A stretch of DNA of 57,137 bases from Lacticaseibacillus manihotivorans DSM 13343 = JCM 12514. Lineage in GTDB: Bacteria > Bacillota > Bacilli > Lactobacillales > Lactobacillaceae. This document shows, one piece after another, positions 1-7,406 of the stretch. Position 1 is the stretch's first letter; the number at the start of each line of letters is the position of its first letter. The position numbers and the translations under genes were made by a program. The DNA is taken from assembly GCF_001435035.1 (NCBI RefSeq), contig NZ_AZEU01000174.1, positions 1-57,137 of the forward strand. The letters are read 5' to 3'. The notes beneath the pieces are model-generated. The model ran no database searches. It was given only the letters and a program-made list of their open reading frames with translations, and was not told the origin of the DNA.

Positions 1-10
1 CTCCACGTAC

Positions 11-106
11 CGGTGGCCAGCTGGAGTCCCAATTTCAAATCACTGTAACGGAGTTAGACCACTGGCGCCTGATGGCGGGCAAGAAACACTTACAATGCCG
101 GACGGC
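11..106 (+). repeat. Partial copy of a dispersed structured repeat (copy W)
   Basis: The first part resembles the right arm of the repeat pair at 13.8-14.3 kb: GGCCAGCTGGAG followed by CCCAATTTCAAATC. It runs straight into the tail module seen at 4.1 and 46.3 kb: AACGGAG...CACTGGCGCCTGATGGCG...TGCCGGAC. The copy therefore links the two sub-families. Its left half lies outside the window. It abuts the terminator of the S41 protease gene. Confidence 0.7.
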
Positions 107-110
107 GCCC

Positions 111-141
111 AAAAAAGCCAGACCATTTGGCCTGACTCTCA
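111..141 (-). terminator. Terminator of the S41 protease operon
   Basis: On the minus strand AGTCAGGCC-AAAT-GGTCTGGCT forms a 9 bp stem with one wobble pair, followed by TTTTTT. It lies a few bases after the protease stop codon. Confidence 0.85.
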
Positions 142-147
142 AGTTGT

Positions 148-1575
148 CTATTTGGTTAAGGCTTTAACCGCCGCATTGAGTTGCGGATCATCATTGGCAT
201 ACTTCGTGGAAAGTTCTGCCACTAAGGCTTGCAAGGTTGCGGTATTGGCAGCGCCATCAGCCGTTAAGCCATGAGCGGATTGGAACGCCTTGACGGCGGC
301 TTGCGTGGATGGCCCATAATACCCATTTTCAGTCTGAGGGTTGTTGCCTAAAGCTTTCAACAATTGTTGCAAGGACTTCACATCACCAGATTCATCTCCG
401 AGTTTCATGGACGTCACTGAAAAGGCAGTGATGTTCATGTAATCTGGATACTTCACTTTGATCGTTGGCGTGAGGCCTTTTTTGTTGATCCACGTACCGT
501 TTGGTGTCAGCCACTTGGCGACGGTCAACTTCAATTCGGCACTGGATGACATCGAGGCGACATTTTGCACCGTGCCTTTGCCAAAACTTTGTTCCCCGAC
601 TAATGGCGTCTTGTTATTTTCGTTTAAGGCGGCGGACAAAATTTCGGAAGCAGAAGCAGAGTTGCCATCGATCAAAATGGCCATCGGTTCTGTCACTTTG
701 AAGCCTTTGTCATATTTCTTGCCGGCTTTATAAGTTTGCACGGCGCCGGTACGATCTTGGACTTTGACGATCGTTTGGCCATTCTTCAAGCACATCGACG
801 CGATTGCCAAGGCTTGCGTCAATTCCCCACCAGGATTGCCACGTAAATCTAGGACAAAGGATTTAGCCCCTTGTTTGCGCAACTTCTTAACCGTACTTTC
901 GAATTGCTTAGACGTTGGGTCAGAGAAGGTGTCCATGGTGATGATGCCGATGGTTTTATTGGTTTTAGACATACTGCCTTCAACGGTATCCGTGGTGATC
1001 TTCGCACGCTTCATTGAGAAGGTCATGGTTTTACCATCGCGTTTGACGGTAACTTTCACCGTGGTGCCAATTTTACCGCGGATCTTTTCAACCGCAGTGT
1101 TCACATCATCTTTGGCGACGTTTTTGCCATTGACTGCGATCAGCACATCAGCAGTTTTCATGCCGGCTTTTTTAGCTGGCGTATTGGCCATGACGCCTTC
1201 AATGGTCAACTTGTTGTCGCCTTGTTGAACGGTGGCGCCGATACCACCAAATGATGCCGAAAGCGTGGAATCAAGGCTTGATTTAGAATCATTGGTCAAA
1301 TACGTGGAGAATTGATCGCCTAATGAGTTGACCATGCCTTTGATCGCACCATTGGCTAACTTTTTGCTACTGGTGGATTTGTAATAGTTGTTTTCAATCG
1401 TTGCATAAGTACTTAACACTTTATCAAAGCCGGCTGGCAAATTGGCGCTAGACACGCCGACTGCTGAATCTCTTAAGCCATGGGCATAATAGCCGATCAA
1501 ACCGCCACCGACTAAGGTGACACTCATCCCGACAGCTAAAAGCCAAGCAGGCACTTGTAAATGTTTTTTTGCCAC
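148..1575 (-). CDS. S41 family carboxy-terminal processing protease, membrane-anchored
   Basis: This is a serine protease of the CtpA/Prc family that acts outside the membrane and trims protein C-termini. One N-terminal membrane segment spans about residues 10-30. A PDZ domain covers about 105-190. The S41 catalytic domain follows, with Ser308 in NSASASEI and Lys333 in FGKGTVQ; the 25-residue spacing matches the Ser/Lys dyad of the family. A peptidoglycan-binding domain fills about 390-455, placing the enzyme at the wall-membrane interface. At 475 residues the length is normal. It is the last gene of the leftward run that starts with the SGNH hydrolase and follows the YozE-like gene by a few bases. 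The substrate is unknown. Confidence 0.95.
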   Translation of the reverse strand: MAKKHLQVPAWLLAVGMSVTLVGGGLIGYYAHGLRDSAVGVSSANLPAGFDKVLSTYATIENNYYKSTSSKKLANGAIKGMVNSLGDQFSTYLTNDSKSSLDSTLSASFGGIGATVQQGDNKLTIEGVMANTPAKKAGMKTADVLIAVNGKNVAKDDVNTAVEKIRGKIGTTVKVTVKRDGKTMTFSMKRAKITTDTVEGSMSKTNKTIGIITMDTFSDPTSKQFESTVKKLRKQGAKSFVLDLRGNPGGELTQALAIASMCLKNGQTIVKVQDRTGAVQTYKAGKKYDKGFKVTEPMAILIDGNSASASEILSAALNENNKTPLVGEQSFGKGTVQNVASMSSSAELKLTVAKWLTPNGTWINKKGLTPTIKVKYPDYMNITAFSVTSMKLGDESGDVKSLQQLLKALGNNPQTENGYYGPSTQAAVKAFQSAHGLTADGAANTATLQALVAELSTKYANDDPQLNAAVKALTK

Positions 1576-1577
1576 AA

Positions 1578-1808
1578 TTATCCTCCGATCTGTTCAGACG
1601 CTAAATATTCGCGCCAGACATCGTCAAACACACTCATGCTTTGCAAATAATTACCGTTGAGTTCCAAGTAATTGCTGAGTGCGTCAAAATCTGTTTCTTG
1701 CTTGGGAAAACTGTGGTCTAAAAATGCGTTTTGCGCAAAACCGGCAATTTCGCCGTGATCATTGGGATCGCGCTTGGTCATTAAATATTGATAAAAGGTC
1801 TGGCGCAT
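1578..1808 (-). CDS. YozE family protein (UPF0346)
   Basis: This 76-residue protein starts MRQTFYQYLMTKRDP and continues with the acidic and aromatic pattern of the YozE/UPF0346 family (FAQNAFLDHSFPKQETDF, then YLE and VFDDVW). The family adopts a small helical fold resembling a SAM-type domain, and no biochemical role is established. It sits between msrA and the S41 protease, 2 bp before the protease gene and 17 bp after msrA, so it is surely co-transcribed. The same neighbours (ypmR, ypmS, yozE) occur in Bacillus. Recognition is from the overall pattern; function is not inferred. Confidence 0.85.
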   Translation of the reverse strand: MRQTFYQYLMTKRDPNDHGEIAGFAQNAFLDHSFPKQETDFDALSNYLELNGNYLQSMSVFDDVWREYLASEQIGG

Positions 1809-1825
1809 GCCCGACTCCTTTCAAA

Positions 1826-2338
1826 CTACTGCCAATTCTCGTCAATAAACGTTTGGCGTTGCGCATGTTCTTGGGCATAGCGCCGCGGGTTGTGTTGATA
1901 GAATTCTTGATGTTCATCTTCTGCTGGATAAAACGTTGACGCATCCACGATTTGGGTGACGATTGGGTGATCAAATCGCCCGCTGGCTTCCAAAGCTTTT
2001 TTAGAAGCCGCTGCAATGGCGCGTTGTTCAGCGTTGGCCACGTAAATCACGGGACGATAATTGTCGCCGCGATCTTGGAATTGGCCCATGGCATCAGTGG
2101 GATCCGTTTGTTGCCAATAGATCTCAACCAGTTGCGCATAGGTGATGATGTCAGGATCAAAGGTAATCTCAACGGCTTCCGTATGGCCAGTGGTGTGGCT
2201 TTTGACTTGTTCGTAAGTCGGATTGGCGACATGGCCGCCAGTATAGCCGGAAACCACATTTAAGATCCCAGGTTGGGTCTCAAAAGGTTCGACCATGCAC
2301 CAAAAACAGCCGCCAGCAAAAATTGCAGTTTCTTTCAT
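1826..2338 (-). CDS. msrA: Peptide methionine-S-sulfoxide reductase MsrA
   Basis: The enzyme reduces the S-epimer of methionine sulfoxide in oxidised proteins, in the cytoplasm. The catalytic GGCFWC motif places the nucleophile at Cys11 and a second cysteine at Cys14. The other family signatures are present: [21 protein letters not shown], and [11 protein letters not shown] near the C-terminus. There is no cysteine beyond residue 14, so regeneration must use Cys14 or a direct external reductant, not a C-terminal resolving cysteine. The 170-residue length fits the single-domain A-type enzyme; no MsrB domain is fused. It lies 6 bp downstream of the YpmS-like gene in the same operon. Confidence 0.97.
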   Translation of the reverse strand: MKETAIFAGGCFWCMVEPFETQPGILNVVSGYTGGHVANPTYEQVKSHTTGHTEAVEITFDPDIITYAQLVEIYWQQTDPTDAMGQFQDRGDNYRPVIYVANAEQRAIAAASKKALEASGRFDHPIVTQIVDASTFYPAEDEHQEFYQHNPRRYAQEHAQRQTFIDENWQ

Positions 2339-2344
2339 TTCAAA

Positions 2345-2980
2345 TCAGTCCTTTGTTGAACTGCTTGGCAGGTACACTGAAAAGTCGATATCATCGTTTG
2401 GTAAATCGATTTTCGTGGCTTTCAATTGCATGCCGTTTTGCAGTTTGAATTTGCTCAATTTTAACACAACCGTTTCTTTTGAGCTATTGAGTTTGACCCA
2501 GCTAGGTAATTTATAGCTGTGGCCAACATAATTGAGCACATAAGAAATCGGTACCGGTAAGCTGCCAATATTGAGCTTGGTAGCTTGGAGCTCGACATCA
2601 CCATTGGCGCGCACTAGCGGGTCAAATTGGAGTCCGAACTTGATCGTCGCCCCAAAGAATTTGAAGTGGCCGCCAAGGACTGCCGAGTCCCCCACTGTCA
2701 GCGTGTATTTAATTTTGGAATCTTTTAAATAATCGTTTAAATAGTAATCAACGATATGATTAACTTGGCGTTTCGTCAATTGAACGGAAAATGCCGGTTG
2801 TGAGTCATCAACGTCGGCACTTTGCGTAATTTGATCGTTGTACGGCGTCAAGATCTTGGCCGTGAACCAAATCCCTGAGCCTAAAATCAAGCCCAATAAG
2901 ATCAACGTCGCCCAACGCCACCAGTTGATGGCTTTTTTTGGACTAGTCGATTTTGCCTCATTTTGTTTTTGTCGTGTCAT
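2345..2980 (-). CDS. YpmS/DUF2140 family membrane-anchored protein
   Basis: The predicted 211-residue protein has a basic N-terminus, one transmembrane helix at about residues 20-42 and an extracytoplasmic domain typical of DUF2140 (YpmS). The segment FSVQLTKRQVNHIVDYYLND and the KFFGATIKFGLQFDP region are characteristic. I chose the start that gives MTRQKQ because GGGAG lies 8 bases upstream. This ATG directly follows the stop of the SGNH hydrolase gene, so translation is probably coupled. A longer in-frame reading exists but would overlap that gene. No catalytic motif is visible and the function is unknown. Confidence 0.85.
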   Translation of the reverse strand: MTRQKQNEAKSTSPKKAINWWRWATLILLGLILGSGIWFTAKILTPYNDQITQSADVDDSQPAFSVQLTKRQVNHIVDYYLNDYLKDSKIKYTLTVGDSAVLGGHFKFFGATIKFGLQFDPLVRANGDVELQATKLNIGSLPVPISYVLNYVGHSYKLPSWVKLNSSKETVVLKLSKFKLQNGMQLKATKIDLPNDDIDFSVYLPSSSTKD

Positions 2981-2982
2981 CG

Positions 2983-3876
2983 TTATCGCTCCCATTGATT
3001 CTTGGTTTTTGCCATCACTTGCCACAACTGTTTGGTCATTTGCGCATACCCGGCATTGTTAGGATGGAAATGATCTTGCGTGAAAATCAACGGATTGGCA
3101 CTACTGTCGCCGTTAACGGCATCTTTCAAAGCCTTTTTGGTGGCTTTGGACTTGTCGCTGGTGTTGCCCTTAGTCAAAACTGAATCAATATCGACGTAAT
3201 AAGCGTGATCGACTTTAGTCAAAGTTTGCTTCGTGCCTGAATTCCACTTTTGGACACTGGTGGTCATTGCCGTTAAATTCGGGAAATACACGTAAAACGG
3301 ATTATAGATCCCAAACACATAAATCGGCGCATCAGGATTATCTGCACGCAAGGTTTTCACCAACTTCAACAGGCGTTTTTGAAACTGAGCATTCCCGTTG
3401 GCCACATCTTTTGCCGTCATATCAAAAAAATGCTTCTGCAAAACCGCCATTAAATCATTGCCACCAACCGTTAAGGTGATCACATTCGCTTGCTTGACGG
3501 CTTTTTGCATTTTAGGTTGAGAATCAAGGCGATGTTGCACTTGCGGCGCCGTGTTGCCAGTGACGCCAAAGTTTGCCGCCGTAACCGTATAATCGCCGCT
3601 TTGTTCCAAATCCCGCTTGATCAATTCGACATACCCGCCAGAATCGGTGGCATCCCCGACACCATGGGTCAACGAATCTCCGACTCCGACGACATTCAAA
3701 TGTTTCACTTTTGTCGTCACGCCAGCTAAGCGCGTGGGTTCGACTTTAGGGCCAAACAGTTGCCAGCCGCCAAACGCTAACAGCGCAACGACTAAGATTG
3801 TGGCCAGATTTTGCCATAAATGTTTGATGAGGTTCACCTCTCTATCATATTTTCCGATAATGATGTCGGGTAGCAT
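2983..3876 (-). CDS. SGNH/GDSL-type lipase or esterase, YpmR-like, membrane-anchored
   Basis: The block I motif GDSLTHGVGD carries the nucleophilic serine, TVGGNDL is block III, and DHFHPNNAGY supplies the catalytic Asp/His pair of block V. A hydrophobic helix near the N-terminus acts as an uncleaved signal anchor, so the hydrolase domain faces outward. The family hydrolyses acyl esters; the natural substrate cannot be read from sequence. The start is uncertain: the ATG used here has only a distant GGGAG, whereas GTG at codon 14 (3837) sits just before the hydrophobic helix but is immediately behind AGAGAG. It heads the run SGNH, YpmS-like, msrA, YozE-like, S41 protease. Confidence 0.9.
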   Translation of the reverse strand: MLPDIIIGKYDREVNLIKHLWQNLATILVVALLAFGGWQLFGPKVEPTRLAGVTTKVKHLNVVGVGDSLTHGVGDATDSGGYVELIKRDLEQSGDYTVTAANFGVTGNTAPQVQHRLDSQPKMQKAVKQANVITLTVGGNDLMAVLQKHFFDMTAKDVANGNAQFQKRLLKLVKTLRADNPDAPIYVFGIYNPFYVYFPNLTAMTTSVQKWNSGTKQTLTKVDHAYYVDIDSVLTKGNTSDKSKATKKALKDAVNGDSSANPLIFTQDHFHPNNAGYAQMTKQLWQVMAKTKNQWER

Positions 3877-3975
3877 AAGTGTACGTTTAATCTCCCAGTT
3901 AGCTATGCCAATAAGCCTTACGACCCGAAAATCTGTGAGCGCCAGCGGATTTCTGGCTTAACTATTATTTCAGGC

Positions 3976-4146
3976 AAATTTCAAGACAAGCGGTTTTCTT
4001 GGCTCGAAATTTAGGCAAAAGAACATCGGCGGTTTGTGCCGATTTCTGGAGACGGCCGGTCACGAGAGATGATTTCAGTTCCGAAACGGAGCTAGATCGC
4101 TGGCGTCTGGTGGCGACATGAAACATTATCGCTGCCGGTCCTCATT
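3976..4146 (+). repeat. Dispersed structured repeat, copy C
   Basis: The 317 bp gap between degV and the SGNH gene holds no ORF but carries this copy. The first 108 bases match copy D (46189 onward) at all but three positions by eye. It folds into an outer AAATTTC/GAAATTT stem enclosing CAAG-CGGTTTT-CTTG, then ATCGGC-GGTTTGT-GCCGAT, then a GC-rich module ending CTGCCGGTC. It lies beside the degV terminator. The left part of the gap (3877-3975) shows only a GCCAG/CTGGC hairpin. Confidence 0.85.
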
Positions 4147-4156
4147 AGCGGCCAAC

Positions 4157-4187
4157 TAAAAAATGGCAGGAGTTAGCCTCCTGCCAG
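4157..4187 (-). terminator. Terminator of degV
   Basis: On the minus strand TGGCAGGAG-GCTAA-CTCCTGCCA forms a perfect 9 bp stem followed by TTTTTT, just after the degV stop. Confidence 0.92.
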
Positions 4188-4193
4188 CAGTCA

Positions 4194-5036
4194 TTAATCG
4201 GTGTAGCACATAATGGCAAAGGCGCCATCACCAGTATGCGTGGCGATCACCGGATCAGTCGGCCGCACCAGCACTGGCAAGTTTGGCAAGACGGCTTTGA
4301 TCTTGTTGCCGATTTCTTGAGCATAAGCTTCGCCACCAGCAAAACTGATGCCGACTTCTTTGAGATTTTCTAAACCTTGAAGTTTTTCCACGAAACCATC
4401 GACGAAGCGATGCAAGGTTTTGAGCCCGCGGCCTTTTTGCATCACTTTGAGTTCGCCGTCAGCCACTTGTAACACCACTTTGATGTTCAACAAGCTGCCG
4501 ACCACACCAGCAGCCTTGGACAAGCGACCACCTTTGACCAAGTTATCTAACGTGGACACACCCATTTGTAAAATGGTATGTTCGCGAACTTCAGTCATGC
4601 GCGCTAAGACGCCATCCATATCCGCCCCTGCTTCAATGGCTTTGGCGGCTTCGATCACTTGAAAGGCCATAGCGCGATCAGTGAAGTCGCAATCAACCAC
4701 CGTGACGTCGCCATCAGATAATTCTGCGGCTTGGCGCGCGGAGTTGACCGTGCCGGAAATGGCTTGCAACATATTGACGCAAAGGACTTGGCTGCCATCT
4801 GCGGTCAAGTCATTGAACACATCTAAAAATGTGCCGGGCGCTGGTTGAGACGTTTTAGGTAAGGCTTTGGCTTCAGCCATTTTTTCCATAAATTCTGAAC
4901 GGGTGATGGTTTCGCCATCAATATAAACGGTGGAGTCGATCATGATGGTCAACGGGACCACGCGGATATCGTATCGGGCCACTTCCTCCGGGGTCAGTTG
5001 GATCGAAGAATCAGTAACGAGTTTAATCTTTGCCAT
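4194..5036 (-). CDS. DegV family fatty-acid-binding protein
   Basis: The 280-residue protein opens with KIKLVTDSSIQLTPEE and has the TSQPAPGTF motif at about 61, the classic signatures of the DegV fold. Members bind a long-chain fatty acid between two alpha/beta domains, and in Firmicutes some act with the FakA kinase to feed exogenous fatty acids into phospholipid. No FakA gene is in this window, so a FakB role is possible but not shown. The gene is monocistronic, has its own terminator and is divergent from the hemolysin III gene, with shared operator-like repeats between them. Confidence 0.93.
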   Translation of the reverse strand: MAKIKLVTDSSIQLTPEEVARYDIRVVPLTIMIDSTVYIDGETITRSEFMEKMAEAKALPKTSQPAPGTFLDVFNDLTADGSQVLCVNMLQAISGTVNSARQAAELSDGDVTVVDCDFTDRAMAFQVIEAAKAIEAGADMDGVLARMTEVREHTILQMGVSTLDNLVKGGRLSKAAGVVGSLLNIKVVLQVADGELKVMQKGRGLKTLHRFVDGFVEKLQGLENLKEVGISFAGGEAYAQEIGNKIKAVLPNLPVLVRPTDPVIATHTGDGAFAIMCYTD

Positions 5037-5077
5037 GTCGCGGCCACACTTTCTTATAGGTTAATTCACACCGCTAT

Positions 5078-5106
5078 AGTATAACAAACAGTGGCGTGAT
5101 TGTCAG
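5078..5106 (-). promoter_or_regulatory. degV promoter
   Basis: On the minus strand CTGACA (5106-5101) and TATACT (5083-5078) are separated by 17 bases, about 40 bp before the degV start. Confidence 0.65.
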
Positions 5107-5193
5107 TAGTTGTCATCTAGTATTAAAGACTAGTTATCATTGCATAGTGTATTCTACCATGTTAAAATGAATTCGTAAACGACAACTAGTCTT
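5105..5193. promoter_or_regulatory. Operator-like repeats in the degV / hemolysin III divergent region
   Basis: Three copies of a related word occur: TAGTTGTCAT at 5108, GACTAGTTATCAT at 5128 and, inverted, GACAACTAGTC at 5181. AAGACTAGTT (5126-5135) and AACTAGTCTT (5184-5193) are a perfect 10 bp inverted pair. They bracket the rightward promoter and the first touches the degV -35. Confidence 0.55.
5140..5168 (+). promoter_or_regulatory. Promoter of the hemolysin III family gene
   Basis: TTGCAT and TAAAAT are 17 bases apart, about 50 bp upstream of the ATG. GGAGGTCACCC provides the ribosome binding site. Confidence 0.65.
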
Positions 5194-5217
5194 CAACACC
5201 AGATATGGAGGTCACCC

Positions 5218-5856
5218 ATGCAATTGACCAAACAAAATGCAAATTATCGCTTCACCAATGAAACGTTAAGCGCCACCACCCATGCCACCGGCTTAGGCAT
5301 GGCCATCATCGGGACCATCGCCCTCGCCTTTCGTGCCGGTCACTCACCGCTGCGATTGGTGACTTTCATCGGCTTTGGCGTCGCCTTGATTTTATTGTAT
5401 TCAGCGTCAACGGCTTTTCATAGCTTTTACTTCACCAAAGCGCGGCATGTGTTGCAAGTCCTCGACCACTCTGGCGTCTTTATTTTAATTGCCGGATCGT
5501 ACTTACCTTATTGCCTCGTGACCATCGGCGGCGCGTTAGGCATCGGCTTGTTAATCGCGATTTGGAGTTTGTGTTTAGCTGGTATTTTGTATAAATGCTT
5601 CTTCAACGGCAAATGGAAGTATTTAGAAACCAGTATTTACGTGATTTTAGGTTGGCTGTGCTTGATCGGCATTCGGCCGCTGTGGGCAGGCTTGGGCCCG
5701 ATCGGCTTTTGGTTATTAGTCGCAGGCGGGGTCGCTTATACGTTAGGCGCAGTGCTTTACTCACAAAAACAAATTCCTTACATCCACGTCATTTGGCATT
5801 TGTTTGTCATGTTAGGCTCTGCTTGCATGTATGCGTCGATTTACTTATTTGTTTAA
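5218..5856 (+). CDS. Hemolysin III family (TrhA/PAQR-like) membrane protein
   Basis: The 212-residue protein has seven predicted membrane segments and the conserved family residues: TTHATG near the start of helix 1, ASTAFHSF, LDHSGVFILIAGSY and a final HVIWHLFVMLGS. The His/Asp/Ser positions match the metal-binding site of the PAQR superfamily. Despite the historical name, these proteins are better linked to membrane homeostasis than to true hemolysis. The gene stands alone on the plus strand with a good promoter and SD, and ends in a terminator facing folA. Confidence 0.93.
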   Translation: MQLTKQNANYRFTNETLSATTHATGLGMAIIGTIALAFRAGHSPLRLVTFIGFGVALILLYSASTAFHSFYFTKARHVLQVLDHSGVFILIAGSYLPYCLVTIGGALGIGLLIAIWSLCLAGILYKCFFNGKWKYLETSIYVILGWLCLIGIRPLWAGLGPIGFWLLVAGGVAYTLGAVLYSQKQIPYIHVIWHLFVMLGSACMYASIYLFV

Positions 5857-5866
5857 CAAAATCTCA

Positions 5867-5897
5867 AGGTCCGGCCATCCCGGCTGGGCCTATTTTG
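5867..5897 (+). terminator. Terminator of the hemolysin III family gene
   Basis: AGGTCCGGCC-ATCCC-GGCTGGGCCT forms a wobble-containing stem followed by ATTTTGTT. Confidence 0.6.
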
Positions 5898-5902
5898 TTG
5901 CA

Positions 5903-5935
5903 CAAAAATAGTCGCAGCATATCAGCTGCGACTAC
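5903..5935 (-). terminator. Terminator of the ABC-F/thyA/folA operon
   Basis: On the minus strand AGTCGCAGC-TGATAT-GCTGCGACT forms a perfect 9 bp stem followed by ATTTTTG. Confidence 0.85.
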
Positions 5936-5940
5936 TGAAA

Positions 5941-6429
5941 TTACCGTTTCTCCCAACGCTCAAACACATGAGTCAACGCGGGATCTGGATTTTCCACTTG
6001 GCGAGTTGAAACCAATTGATAATCAGACCAAGGCAGATCCACCATCGTCACATCTCCGTCGAACTTGCCAGCTAAGCGCGTCACCAACAAGGTATCTGGC
6101 CAAGCTTTCAAGCTTTCAAAGACGCCAGCACCGCCAGTGATCACCAAATCCATATCGGGATGTTGTGCCTGGAGGTCTCGCAATTCAGCGCCTGAATGTA
6201 CCACCACGGCGCCTGGAGCAACACATTCAGGATCGCGGGACAACACCACATTGGTGCGCCCTGGCAGCGGTCGCTTTGGCAAAGCCCAATACGTCTTGCG
6301 CCCCATCACCGTCAGCGTCCCTAAGGTTTGTTGTTTGAAGTATTTCAAATCATCGGGTAAATGCCATGGTAGCGTTCCATTTTTACCGATGGTGCCTTGA
6401 GCGTCTTCCGCCCATAAAAATGCGATCAT
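5941..6429 (-). CDS. folA: Dihydrofolate reductase
   Basis: This enzyme reduces dihydrofolate to tetrahydrofolate with NADPH and recycles the folate oxidised by thymidylate synthase. The N-terminus MIAFLWAEDAQGTIGKNG and the LPWHLPDDLKYFK substrate loop contain the conserved Asp. VMGRKTYWALP and the GGAGVF nucleotide-binding turn are also present. The 162-residue length is standard. It follows thyA by 11 bp, the usual metabolic pairing, and is transcribed from the promoter upstream of the ABC-F gene. Confidence 0.97.
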   Translation of the reverse strand: MIAFLWAEDAQGTIGKNGTLPWHLPDDLKYFKQQTLGTLTVMGRKTYWALPKRPLPGRTNVVLSRDPECVAPGAVVVHSGAELRDLQAQHPDMDLVITGGAGVFESLKAWPDTLLVTRLAGKFDGDVTMVDLPWSDYQLVSTRQVENPDPALTHVFERWEKR

Positions 6430-6440
6430 GTTAAGCTCCT

Positions 6441-7397
6441 TTAAACAGCCACCGGCGCTTTAATGGCCGGATAAGGGTCATAGTCCAAGACTTTGATATC
6501 ATCCATTTGAAAATCAAAGACATCTTTGATCTCAGGATTCAACCAGAGTTTCGGTGCGGGACGTGGCGTGCGGCTGAGTTGTTCATGAATTTGATCGATG
6601 TGATTGGTGTAAATATGCGCATCGCCAAAGGTATGAATAAAGTTGCCGACTTGCAAGCCGCACACTTGCGCGATCAAATGCGTGAGCAGGGCATATGACG
6701 CAATGTTAAACGGCACGCCTAAGAACATGTCCGCCGAGCGTTGATAAAGTTGCAACGACAACTTACCATCATTCACGTAAAACTGGTACATCGTGTGGCA
6801 CGGTGGCAAGGCCATGGTCGGCACATCTTCAGGATTCCAAGCACTGACGATCAAACGGCGCGAGTTCGGGTTCGTTTTGATCTGTTCGATCACATCCCCG
6901 AGTTGGTCGATGGTGTCGCCTTTTGAGGTTTTCCAAGCGCGCCACTGACTGCCATAAACATTGCCGAGATCGCCGAATTTTGCGGCGAAGTCGTCGTCTT
7001 CAAGCACTTGTTGATCAAATTTGGCCATTTGTTCATGATAAACCTTGGCAAATTCCGGATCTGACAGGCGGCGTTGACCGAAGTTGGTCATATCAGGGCC
7101 GGTATATGCCTCAGAATTGACATAGCGTTCAAACGCCCATTCATCCCAAATATGATTGCGATGCTTGAGCAAATATTGAATGTTGGTATCGCCATGCAAA
7201 AACCACAACAGTTCGCTTTTGATCAAGCCAAAAGGCACTTTTTTAGTGGTCAACAACGGAAACCCTTGACTCAAATCAAAGCGCAGTTGTGCCCCAAAAT
7301 GACTATAGGTCCCAGTACCAGTGCGATCGCCTTTAAAGTCCCCTTCGTCTAAAATCTGTTGGCAAAGATCCAAATAAGGTTGTTCGAGACTGCCCAT
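6441..7397 (-). CDS. thyA: Thymidylate synthase ThyA
   Basis: ThyA methylates dUMP to dTMP with methylenetetrahydrofolate. The catalytic cysteine is in [12 protein letters not shown]. The folate and dUMP binding segments [16 protein letters not shown] and the C-terminal KAPVAV tail are intact. At 318 residues it is about 50 longer than the E. coli enzyme, owing to an insertion in the small domain; this long form is the one known from Lactobacillus casei and supports the family assignment of the host. The gene sits 9 bp after the ABC-F gene and 11 bp before folA. Confidence 0.98.
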   Translation of the reverse strand: MGSLEQPYLDLCQQILDEGDFKGDRTGTGTYSHFGAQLRFDLSQGFPLLTTKKVPFGLIKSELLWFLHGDTNIQYLLKHRNHIWDEWAFERYVNSEAYTGPDMTNFGQRRLSDPEFAKVYHEQMAKFDQQVLEDDDFAAKFGDLGNVYGSQWRAWKTSKGDTIDQLGDVIEQIKTNPNSRRLIVSAWNPEDVPTMALPPCHTMYQFYVNDGKLSLQLYQRSADMFLGVPFNIASYALLTHLIAQVCGLQVGNFIHTFGDAHIYTNHIDQIHEQLSRTPRPAPKLWLNPEIKDVFDFQMDDIKVLDYDPYPAIKAPVAV

Positions 7398-7406
7398 GAT
7401 TTCCTC

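Noticed and set aside
5595-6140. 181-codon plus-strand frame across the hemolysin III gene end and folA
   Set aside because: Spans two convergent real genes and their terminators; Arg-rich shadow peptide.
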